Shown in pieces: positions 1 through 5,645 of a DNA stretch of 9,893 bases. The notes beneath the pieces were generated by a model, which was not told where the DNA came from, made no database searches, and worked only from the letters and a program-made list of their open reading frames with translations. This DNA comes from Clostridia bacterium (GTDB lineage Bacteria; Bacillota; Clostridia; Oscillospirales; CAG-272): the NCBI GenBank assembly GCA_017504335.1, contig JAFVRI010000067.1, positions 1 to 9,893 of the forward strand, read 5' to 3'. Position numbers and translations under genes: made by a program. The stretch's first letter is position 1. Every line of letters begins with the position of its first letter.

Positions 1-993
1 GAGCTTTTACACATTGAAAGGCTTGCAAAGCAGAAGGGACGTCGCGTGGTTGTTTGCCACGTTTTAAGATACACCCCATTCTACTCCGAGATAAAGAAGA
101 TCCTTGATAGCGGCGAGCTTGGCAGGGTCATGAATATGCAGCTTAACGAGCACGTAGGTATGGCGCATTTCGTCAAGGCGTACGTGAGAGGCAAGTGGCA
201 CAGCGAGGCGGAATGCGGATCGGGACTGCTCCTTGCAAAGTGTTGTCACGATACAGACCTTATGTGCTGGCTCAACAATGCAACCGAGCCATATCTTGTA
301 TCGAGCTTCGGCGAGAGAGCGCAATTTACCGAAAAGAATGCGCCCGAGGGCGCGACGCAGTTCTGCTATCAGTGTCCGAAGAAGGATGAATGTATCTTCG
401 ACGCGATAAAGTGCGAGCTTGAGCGCGACACCATTCCCGATTACACCTGGTGCAGGATAAACAAGCCCTACGAAGAGATCACAAGAGAAGAAAAGGTCGA
501 GTATTTAAAGCATGATATCTACGGTCAGTGCGTCTATAAGATAAAGGATATGGACATCGTTGACCGACAGAGCGTGATGGTTCAGTATAAAAACGGCTCT
601 GTTGCGACGCTAAATATGGTTGGCGGAACGATGACCGCGGGCAGACGTATACATATACTCTGCGAGAATGGCGAAATTCTTGGCTCAATCGGTGAAAACA
701 AGTTTACCGTAAGAAAATTCGTCGGTGGCATCGGCGAGCTTCAGGAAACCGTGGTTGACCTTAACGAGATTGCAAAGCTTGAGGGCGACGAGGACAAAAA
801 CTCGATTACGGGACACTTTGGCGGTGATTACTATACGATGCGCGACGTCGTGAGATATATGTCGGGCGAGGCTACCTCTCCCTCCACCACAGTCCTTGCG
901 GATTCGATAAACAGCCACCTCGTCTGTTACGGAGCGGAGAAGTCAAGGCGCGAGCGGGTCGTCGTTGATATCTCCCGTGAATATTCAAGATAA
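1..993 (+). CDS. Gfo/Idh/MocA-family oxidoreductase, 5'-truncated by the window edge
   Basis: The reading frame is open from base 1 to the TAA at 991-993 (330 residues). The N-terminal Rossmann half with the nucleotide-binding GxGxxG motif lies outside the window. What remains fits the end of the NAD(P) domain (strand VVVCHVLRYTP) and the C-terminal alpha/beta substrate domain. The segment KCCHDTDLMCWL matches the family's usual K-x(2)-HD-x(2)-D catalytic region, and GSVATLNMVGG and GEILGSIGENKF are typical of the C-terminal sheet. Such enzymes oxidise or reduce sugars, inositols or related polyols with NAD(P); the substrate cannot be read here. A cysteine group, CYQCPKKDEC plus a further Cys seven residues on, resembles a Cys-rich insert I recall from one subgroup and might bind metal (inference). 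Ile codon ATA is used 7 times in 20, unlike the cell-wall genes downstream. A hairpin terminator follows immediately. Confidence 0.88.
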   Translation, partial: ELLHIERLAKQKGRRVVVCHVLRYTPFYSEIKKILDSGELGRVMNMQLNEHVGMAHFVKAYVRGKWHSEAECGSGLLLAKCCHDTDLMCWLNNATEPYLVSSFGERAQFTEKNAPEGATQFCYQCPKKDECIFDAIKCELERDTIPDYTWCRINKPYEEITREEKVEYLKHDIYGQCVYKIKDMDIVDRQSVMVQYKNGSVATLNMVGGTMTAGRRIHILCENGEILGSIGENKFTVRKFVGGIGELQETVVDLNEIAKLEGDEDKNSITGHFGGDYYTMRDVVRYMSGEATSPSTTVLADSINSHLVCYGAEKSRRERVVVDISREYSR

Positions 994-999
994 GACTGC

Positions 1000-1027
1000 A
1001 AAACGGCGGAAATTTCCGCCGTTTTTT
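1000..1027 (+). terminator. Rho-independent terminator after the oxidoreductase
   Basis: AAAACGGCGGAAA is followed directly by its exact complement TTTCCGCCGTTTT, ending in six T residues (1022-1027). The realistic structure is a GC-rich stem closed by a small AAATTT loop. It starts 7 bases after the stop codon and separates the oxidoreductase from the next transcription unit. Confidence 0.9.
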
Positions 1028-1037
1028 AGTTTTTCCC

Positions 1038-1066
1038 TTGACAAGACGGAAAACGGGTGCTATAAT
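1038..1066 (+). promoter_or_regulatory. Consensus sigma-A promoter for the MBL gene
   Basis: The -35 box TTGACA (1038-1043) and -10 box TATAAT (1061-1066) both match consensus exactly, with an optimal 17-base spacer. Transcription should start near 1072-1074, about 45 bases before the ATG at 1118. A promoter this strong would normally need a repressor, which fits the palindrome directly downstream. Confidence 0.9.
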
Positions 1067-1069
1067 ATG

Positions 1070-1087
1070 AGTGCAATCGGTTGCACT
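1070..1087 (+). promoter_or_regulatory. LacI/GalR-family operator palindrome
   Basis: AGTGCAA-TCGG-TTGCACT is an inverted repeat with perfect 7-base arms. Its core TGCAATCGGTTGCA has the central CG flanked by symmetric arms that is typical of LacI/GalR-family operators. It begins 3 bases after the -10 box and covers the predicted start point, the classic position for steric repression. No LacI-family gene is present in the window, so the regulator and its sugar effector are unknown. Confidence 0.8.
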
Positions 1088-1117
1088 TTGTTTGGATAAC
1101 GCATTGGAGGCAGAAAA

Positions 1118-1594
1118 ATGGAAGCATACGTAAAGGAAAGAGATTTCGTACCGCCGACAAAGATTTTCGGTAATCTTTATTTCGTCGGCACCCGTCCCGC
1201 ATCAACGCATATCGTCGATACGGGAGAGGGAATTATACTTTTCGATGCGGGCTACCTTGAGAGCCTGCCCGTCGTTATCGAAAATATGAAAACGCTCGGA
1301 TTTTCATCCGGTGATATAAAATATATCCTTTTAACTCACGGTCATATCGACCACGCGGGCGCGTCTCGGCGCCTAAGAGAGATGTCGGGGGCAAAAATTG
1401 CCATCGGTGCCCCTGACAGAGAGTATGTAAACGGTGAAAACGACCTCACCTACGCTAGAGAATTCGAGATGAAATTCGACTTCTTCGAGCCCGATATTCT
1501 GCTTTCCGACGGGGACGTATTGATGTCCCATTGGTTTGCCGAGATGGGGGAATATAAGACCGTAGCCACGAGGATCCGTCTTTCGGATCAATAA
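1118..1594 (+). CDS. Metallo-beta-lactamase-fold hydrolase, C-terminally truncated
   Basis: The 158-residue product starts at an ATG 7 bases after GGAGG (1106-1110). Its first ~135 residues look like an MBL-fold hydrolase: a substrate-side strand (STHIVDTGEGIILFDAG, 29-45) and the zinc motif H74-G-H76-I-D78-H79 followed by AG. The sequence EPDILLSDGDV (124-134) normally leads into the strand before the third zinc histidine (PGHTxG). Here that similarity stops, and about 23 unrelated residues (MSHWFAEMGEYK...) lead to a stop. The family is usually about 200-300 residues and needs the second half for its remaining zinc ligands, so this product is probably inactive. No other frame restores the missing half before the next gene. 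It could be a decayed gene, a deletion fusion, or an assembly artefact. Promoter, operator and ribosome site are all intact. Confidence 0.72.
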   Translation: MEAYVKERDFVPPTKIFGNLYFVGTRPASTHIVDTGEGIILFDAGYLESLPVVIENMKTLGFSSGDIKYILLTHGHIDHAGASRRLREMSGAKIAIGAPDREYVNGENDLTYAREFEMKFDFFEPDILLSDGDVLMSHWFAEMGEYKTVATRIRLSDQ

Positions 1595-1597
1595 TTT

Positions 1598-1605
1598 GAG
1601 AGGTG
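1598..1605 (+). promoter_or_regulatory. Ribosome binding site deciding the sialidase-like start
   Basis: GAGAGGTG matches the extended Shine-Dalgarno AGGAGGTG at 7 of 8 bases. It sits 3 bases upstream of the ATG at 1609. A GTG at 1603 is in the same frame but lies inside this site, so it cannot be the start; ATG 1609 is chosen. Confidence 0.75.
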
Positions 1606-1608
1606 TTT

Positions 1609-2898
1609 ATGATAAAGGTAATAAAAACCAAGCAAAGCGAAGCGGTCAAGGGGCAGGGGATCGTATCGTACTTTCGTGAGTATCTTGAGCCGGAAGGACT
1701 TCGCTGCAAGCAGATCCAATCGGTGCAAGCGGAAAGCGATTACGTTTATACCTCCCAATATCGGCTCAGCGAGGACAACGGCAAGACCTACGGAGATTGG
1801 ATGCCCATCGAAGCGGAGAGCTTTTCCGTAGAGTACGGTGAGGACGAGATGCTGTACGATCCTTGTCCGAGAGTATGGAATCCCCATCATAACCACTGGG
1901 TCGTTTCTGGCTTTTACCGATATTTTATCGGCGGACATAAGGCGGCGTACAAGGAGTTTTGGGCAACGGGCGCAAGAACCTTTTTTGACCATCAGTCCAT
2001 CGCTCTCTACCGCGAAGGGGAAAAAGAGCCTTTTTCGGATCATATGATCATGTTTGAGGACGGAAAGGAATTCGATCCCCAAAATCCGAGAGACAAGGAA
2101 TATCTTGAAAAGAACAATGGATTCCAGAATCCTGTCATCATTCTGAAAAACGGAGATATTGCGCTTCCCGTCAGCATTCCCGTTTCTGTCGGATGTAAGA
2201 TGGCGGGATTGGACGTCAATCGGGTGTTCCCAAGCTCTCCCGAGCTTCACTCTTGTATCATCGTTGCGGTGGGAAAATATAATCAGGAAACCGAGCAGTA
2301 TGATTTTACCTTCTCCAACCCCGTGATCCTGGACGATCTCCGTTCCTCCAGAGGCATCTGCGAACCCATTCTTGCCGAGTTGGAAAGCGGACGGATCCTG
2401 CTCGTCATGAGAGGATCGAACGTGATCAATCCCAAGTGGAATACAAGGATCGAGGAGGGAACCCCTTCCTTCAAATGGTTTGCCTATTCGGACGACAGAG
2501 GAAAGACCTTTACGGATGTCTACCCTTGGCATTTTGACGACCGTGAGGTGATCTATTCCGGCGCCACCATATCCGCCCTCCGACGTTCCTCGAAAAACGG
2601 AAAGCTATATTGGTTCGGAAATATCTCCGACCATACGGCGTACGTGAACTTCCCGAGATTCCCCCTGTACGTGGCGCAGGTGGATGACAAAACGGGCTTT
2701 TTGAAAAAGGAGACCCTGACCATGGTCGATACCAGACGGGACGGGGAGCTCGATTGCGTACAGCTCTCCAATTTCACGCTCATGGAAGACCGAGAGACCT
2801 TGAACTTTGAGCTGACCCTCGGCAAGATCGGGCAGTTTGATGCCCAAATGAAATTCTACGGAGAGGGCTGGCACTACGAGATCGACGTGGACGCATAA
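1609..2898 (+). CDS. Sialidase-like Asp-box (BNR) beta-propeller protein
   Basis: The product is 429 residues with no signal peptide or membrane segment, so it should be cytoplasmic. Two clear Asp-box motifs (S-x-D-x-G-x-T-aromatic) are present: S54-EDNGKT-Y61 and S294-DDRGKT-F301. These mark the blade hairpins of six-bladed sialidase-type propellers. The segment ICEPILAELESGRILLVMR (250-268) resembles the Glu- and Arg-containing region of exo-sialidase-like proteins. I do not see a clear F/Y-RIP motif or a confident Arg triad, so GH33 sialidase activity is not shown; it may act on another intracellular glycoside or be non-catalytic. It begins 14 bases after the MBL stub and could be transcribed from the same LacI-type promoter. 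Its codons (Ile ATA 3 of 25) are closer to the downstream cell-wall genes than to the oxidoreductase. Confidence 0.8.
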   Translation: MIKVIKTKQSEAVKGQGIVSYFREYLEPEGLRCKQIQSVQAESDYVYTSQYRLSEDNGKTYGDWMPIEAESFSVEYGEDEMLYDPCPRVWNPHHNHWVVSGFYRYFIGGHKAAYKEFWATGARTFFDHQSIALYREGEKEPFSDHMIMFEDGKEFDPQNPRDKEYLEKNNGFQNPVIILKNGDIALPVSIPVSVGCKMAGLDVNRVFPSSPELHSCIIVAVGKYNQETEQYDFTFSNPVILDDLRSSRGICEPILAELESGRILLVMRGSNVINPKWNTRIEEGTPSFKWFAYSDDRGKTFTDVYPWHFDDREVIYSGATISALRRSSKNGKLYWFGNISDHTAYVNFPRFPLYVAQVDDKTGFLKKETLTMVDTRRDGELDCVQLSNFTLMEDRETLNFELTLGKIGQFDAQMKFYGEGWHYEIDVDA

Positions 2899-2923
2899 GA
2901 ACGTATTCACATCATGAAACAAT

Positions 2924-2959
2924 AAGGAAGAGTGATCGAAAGATTGCTCTTCTTTTTTT
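2924..2959 (+). terminator. Rho-independent terminator after the sialidase-like gene
   Basis: An 11-bp stem with two G-T wobbles (2927-2937 with 2942-2952) is closed by a stable GAAA tetraloop and followed by seven T residues (2953-2959). It ends the accessory transcription unit before the dcw control region. Confidence 0.9.
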
Positions 2960-3120
2960 GTTGCCGGTCAAGAATCCATCAAAATACCATAAAAATGTAA
3001 AAAAATGTAAATTCGTGGAAGAAATCGAAAAAAGAGAGGGAGATTTGTAGCTTTTCATAAAAAAGTTACGAAAAAAATCACTTTTTTTGAAAAATATTTT
3101 CGGAATTTTTCATTTTCCTC
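2960..3120 (+). other. Gene-free AT-rich region upstream of the mraZ promoter
   Basis: No coding potential is visible here. Runs of A and T occur at short intervals (roughly 3055-3115), ending next to the -35 box of the mraZ promoter. Such tracts can bend DNA or act as an UP element for RNA polymerase; that role is an inference from composition and position only. Confidence 0.5.
2991..3010. repeat. Two tandem copies of AAAAATGTAA
   Basis: The 10-mer AAAAATGTAA occurs twice with no gap (2991-3000 and 3001-3010), one helical turn apart, about 110 bases upstream of the mraZ -35 box. It may be a protein site or simply low-complexity sequence. Confidence 0.55.
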
Positions 3121-3149
3121 TTGCCAAAAAAAATGTTATCGGTTATAAT
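3121..3149 (+). promoter_or_regulatory. Sigma-A promoter of the dcw operon (PmraZ)
   Basis: The -35 box TTGCCA (3121-3126, one mismatch to TTGACA) and a perfect -10 box TATAAT (3144-3149) are separated by 17 bases. Transcription should start near 3155-3157, giving a leader of about 175 nt before mraZ. An AT-rich upstream region and MraZ-type repeats just downstream support this as the operon's main promoter. No other convincing promoter is seen before murE. Confidence 0.87.
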
Positions 3150-3158
3150 AATACCATC

Positions 3159-3198
3159 CGAGTGGGGCGAAATGGTGGAAAGTGTAGCAAAGTGTAGC
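3159..3198 (+). promoter_or_regulatory. Putative four-box MraZ operator
   Basis: Two perfect tandem copies of AAAGTGTAGC (3179-3188, 3189-3198) match the AAAGTG[T/G] box with 10-bp spacing reported as the MraZ site in mycoplasmas. Two degenerate boxes lie in the same phase upstream: CGAGTGGGGC (3159-3168) and GAAATGGTGG (3169-3178). All four carry TG followed by G or T at the same box position. The array starts within a few bases of the predicted transcription start, so MraZ bound here would repress its own operon. Confidence 0.8.
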
Positions 3199-3330
3199 AA
3201 AAAACACCCAAAACCACGAGGTTGAAAGCAAAATGGAGGGTAGCAAAAACGCTACCGATTATTATACGCGTACGCGCGCAAGGATTTGGCGCCGAGGAAT
3301 GCATCAAAAACACCGAAAGGAGGCAACCCC
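3199..3330 (+). other. mraZ mRNA leader with a small hairpin
   Basis: This is the non-coding leader between the MraZ boxes and the mraZ start. It holds a 6-bp hairpin GGTAGC-AAAAAC-GCTACC (3239-3256) without a T tract, so it is not a terminator. The overlapping palindromes TACGCGTA (3264-3271) and GGCGCC (3288-3293) follow. No known riboswitch class is recognised. Confidence 0.45.
3317..3323 (+). promoter_or_regulatory. Ribosome binding site deciding the mraZ start
   Basis: AAGGAGG lies 7 bases before the ATG at 3331. An in-frame TTG at 3286 would extend the protein by 15 residues, but it lacks a ribosome site and would place this one inside the coding region. MraZ proteins normally start very close to the conserved F/Y-x-H-x-L-D segment, so ATG 3331 is preferred. 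Confidence 0.85.
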
Positions 3331-3753
3331 ATGCTGTCAGGCGAATTTAAGCATAACTTAGACCCCAAAAACAGAATCTTTATCCCTGCCAAGCACAGAG
3401 AAGAGCTGGGAGAGACCTTTGTTGTCTCCAAGAGCATCCGTGAGCGTTGCCTTCGTGTTTATTCCATGGCGGAATGGGATGCGTATATCGAACCCATCAA
3501 GAAGCTGGACGGTAAGGATAAGGATCGAATCATCCGTGCCCTCAGCAGAAACGCGGCACAGGTCAGTGCCGACAGTCAGGGACGAATCGTCCTGACTCCC
3601 GATCTGATTCTCCATGCGGAGCTGGAGAAGAATGCGGTGATCGTTGGATGCGGCGGATACGCCGAGATCTGGTCCGACGTGAACTACGCCGCAATGGTTG
3701 AGGAAGAGGATCTGGTGGGTATGAAGGATCTTCTTGAATCCTACGGACTCTAA
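3331..3753 (+). CDS. mraZ: MraZ, transcriptional regulator of the division/cell-wall cluster
   Basis: The 140-residue length is normal for the family. MraZ is an AbrB-like, ring-forming DNA-binding protein encoded first in dcw operons, and in characterised species it regulates its own operon. Both repeated domains show the DxxxR signature: D11-PKN-R15 in HNLDPKNRIFIPAKHRE, and D81-SQG-R85 in VSADSQGRIVLTPDL. The first motif has Asn where most members have Gly (DxKGR). Its probable target, the 10-bp repeats at 3159-3198, lies between the promoter and the gene, so it likely autoregulates. The stop codon overlaps the ribosome site of rsmH (AAGGAGAG, 3752-3759), which indicates tight co-transcription and perhaps translational coupling. 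Confidence 0.96.
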   Translation: MLSGEFKHNLDPKNRIFIPAKHREELGETFVVSKSIRERCLRVYSMAEWDAYIEPIKKLDGKDKDRIIRALSRNAAQVSADSQGRIVLTPDLILHAELEKNAVIVGCGGYAEIWSDVNYAAMVEEEDLVGMKDLLESYGL

Positions 3754-3762
3754 GGAGAGAAT

Positions 3763-4701
3763 ATGAGCGGAACATTTTCCCACCGTTCGGTCTTGCTGAA
3801 CGAGTGCATAGAGGGCTTGAACATCCGCGAGGATGGCATCTACGTGGACGGAACCGCAGGAGGCGGAGGTCACTCCTTTGAGATCGCCTCTCGCTTAAAG
3901 ACGGGACGGCTGATCGCCATCGACCAGGATGCAGCCGCCATTGAAGCGGCAAGCGCCAGGCTTTCTCCCTTGGGCGAGAGAGCGCAGGTGGTTCGGAGCA
4001 ATTTCTGTGAGGTTGCCCGTGTGTGTCGGGATCTGGGGATCGACGGCATCGACGGTCTCTTGTTGGACCTCGGTGTTTCCTCCTACCAGCTGGATACTCC
4101 CGAAAGAGGATTTTCCTATCAAGCCGATGCGCCCCTCGACATGAGAATGGACGCAAGAGGTTCCTTAGATGCGTACCGAGTGGTCAACGAGTACAGTGAA
4201 GCAGAGCTGAAAAGAATTTTATACGAATACGGCGAAGAGCGATTCGCTCCCGCCATTGCCTCGGCAATCGTTCGAGCGAGAGCGAAAAAGCCCATTGAGA
4301 CCACCGCCGAGCTGAGTGATCTGATCAAATATGCCATGCCCCCCGCCGCAAGGGAAGGGGGACATCACCCCGCCAAAAGAAGCTTTCAGGCGATTCGCAT
4401 TGAGGTAAACGGAGAGCTTTCAGTGATCGAGCCCGCCATTCGGGACGCAGTATCGCTGATGAAGCCTGGCGGACGGATCGCGATCATTACCTTTCATTCC
4501 TTGGAGGATCGCATCGTGAAGCAGACCTTCGCGGATCTTGCCAAGGGCTGTGAGTGCCCCAAGGATTTTCCCATTTGTGTGTGCGGCAAAAAGCCAACGG
4601 TTCGGGTGATCAGCCGCAAGCCCGTCCTCCCCTCGAAGGAGGAGCTGGAGGAAAATCCCCGCTCCAGAAGCGCCAAGCTTCGGGTCGCGGAAAAGCTTTG
4701 A
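3763..4701 (+). CDS. rsmH: 16S rRNA (cytosine(1402)-N(4))-methyltransferase RsmH
   Basis: The 312-residue length is typical. RsmH (MraW) uses S-adenosylmethionine to methylate N4 of C1402 in the 16S rRNA decoding centre. The N-terminus FSHRSVLLNECIEGL is the family's usual start. SAM-binding elements are YVDGTAGGGGHS (27-38) and AIDQD (52-56). The hallmark segment LLLDLGVSSYQLD continues into RGFSYQADAPLDMRMD (99-130). Further signatures are HPAKRSFQAIRIEVNGEL (202-219) and FHSLEDRIVKQTF (244-256). A C-x-C ... C-x-C group (C263, C265, C272, C274) lies near the C-terminus, as in many Firmicute RsmH proteins. The ATG follows AAGGAGAG by 3 bases, and the gene is second in the operon, 9 bases after mraZ. 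Confidence 0.97.
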   Translation: MSGTFSHRSVLLNECIEGLNIREDGIYVDGTAGGGGHSFEIASRLKTGRLIAIDQDAAAIEAASARLSPLGERAQVVRSNFCEVARVCRDLGIDGIDGLLLDLGVSSYQLDTPERGFSYQADAPLDMRMDARGSLDAYRVVNEYSEAELKRILYEYGEERFAPAIASAIVRARAKKPIETTAELSDLIKYAMPPAAREGGHHPAKRSFQAIRIEVNGELSVIEPAIRDAVSLMKPGGRIAIITFHSLEDRIVKQTFADLAKGCECPKDFPICVCGKKPTVRVISRKPVLPSKEELEENPRSRSAKLRVAEKL

Positions 4702-4759
4702 TGAAACGAGTTTAGGATAAAGACGAAAAAGATGCCGCGATACGGCAGAGGAGGAAACT

Positions 4760-5569
4760 ATGGCCTGTGAATATACAAACGATTCCTACGGTCGTTGCTT
4801 GGAGGAGCTTCGTCGCCGCTACCGTGGCAGAGGATTTTCCGAGAACGTCAAGGGCGAGCTTGCGTCGCAGACGGCCAGAGAAGCCGAGGTTCGGAGCATG
4901 GCTCCCGAGGCATATACCCTCTTTGATGCCGAAAGCAAGATTGCGGATCGCTACCGCAACGGTGAATATCAGGGAAGTAAATATATGACTTCCGACGACT
5001 TTGTTCGTTACTTCAAGACCCGTCGAGCATTCTATGCTCCCACGGTCCGGGAGAATTCCGCCGTGCCTCAGAGACGAAGCGCCAACGGTCGCGCCGCCTC
5101 CGAGCCCAACGGAAAGGAGGGCCATTTAGCACAGGTCAAATCGGCATTGAAGGCACTTGCAACCGAATGGTTCCCCGTAGAACGCAAGGAGGGACGGAAG
5201 GAAGGCAGAAAATTCCGCATCCCCGCGGCGGTGCTTTCGGGAATCGCGGTATTCACCCTTTCCCTCGGCTTGATCGTCAGCGGATCGGTCCTGCTGGGAA
5301 ATGCATCGGGAGAGGTTGGCAAGACGCAGGCAACCATTCAGCGGTTGGAGGCAGAGCAGGTGGAGCTGGAAGCGAAGCTTGATTTGAAGTACGATGCCGA
5401 AGAGATCGCCAAGGAGGCAAAGAGCCTTGGCATGATCGCCCGCAAGTATGCGGAAAATGAGTACATGACATTGAACGGAGAAGAAACGATTATTACTCCC
5501 GAGGAAAAAGAACCCGAAAACGTGGGACTTGCTACACTTCTGGCAGCCTTCGGGATCAGCTTAGACTGA
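4760..5569 (+). CDS. ftsL: FtsL-like bitopic septum protein with long cytoplasmic N-terminus
   Basis: The 269-residue product starts at an ATG 5 bases after AGGAGG. It has one membrane helix (about 154-179) preceded by a basic stretch (ERKEGRKEGRKFR), which puts the N-terminus in the cytoplasm. Outside the membrane there is a heptad-like coiled coil (about 183-212) and then EEIAKEAKSLGMI (214-226). This resembles the end of FtsL/DivIC septum proteins, where a coiled coil precedes an A-x-x-x-LGM-like element. Position between rsmH and the class B penicillin-binding protein is the standard ftsL slot. FtsL normally bridges DivIC/FtsB and the FtsW-FtsI synthase. Unlike typical FtsL (roughly 100-130 residues, short cytoplasmic tail), this protein has about 150 cytoplasmic residues of unrecognised sequence. 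Identity rests on topology and synteny rather than strong sequence similarity. Confidence 0.72.
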   Translation: MACEYTNDSYGRCLEELRRRYRGRGFSENVKGELASQTAREAEVRSMAPEAYTLFDAESKIADRYRNGEYQGSKYMTSDDFVRYFKTRRAFYAPTVRENSAVPQRRSANGRAASEPNGKEGHLAQVKSALKALATEWFPVERKEGRKEGRKFRIPAAVLSGIAVFTLSLGLIVSGSVLLGNASGEVGKTQATIQRLEAEQVELEAKLDLKYDAEEIAKEAKSLGMIARKYAENEYMTLNGEETIITPEEKEPENVGLATLLAAFGISLD

Positions 5570-5645
5570 CGCATATAAATCCTCCGCTTCTCATATAATA
5601 CTACCGTTTCAAACGACTCAAGGAGAGAATAGAAGGAGGAAGAGA

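Noticed and set aside
1588..2532. Long open frame (314 codons) on the - strand opposite the sialidase-like gene
   Set aside because: It mirrors the codon pattern of the + strand gene, has no recognisable domain and no ribosome site; the + strand frame carries Asp-box motifs.
3172..3225. 17-codon leader ORF (ATG GTG GAA ...) across the MraZ boxes
   Set aside because: No good ribosome site, and its sequence is fully explained by the operator repeats.
3239..3256. Leader hairpin GGTAGC ... GCTACC as a terminator or attenuator
   Set aside because: No T tract follows and no competing antiterminator stem is evident, so it is noted only as part of the leader.
3233..3355. 40-codon ORF in the mraZ leader overlapping the mraZ start
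   Set aside because: Poor ribosome site and no protein-like conservation signal; possible as a leader peptide but unsupported.
5594..5599. TATAAT upstream of the penicillin-binding protein gene as an internal promoter
   Set aside because: No acceptable -35 element at 16-18 bases; the 76-base gap is easily read through from the upstream operon promoter.
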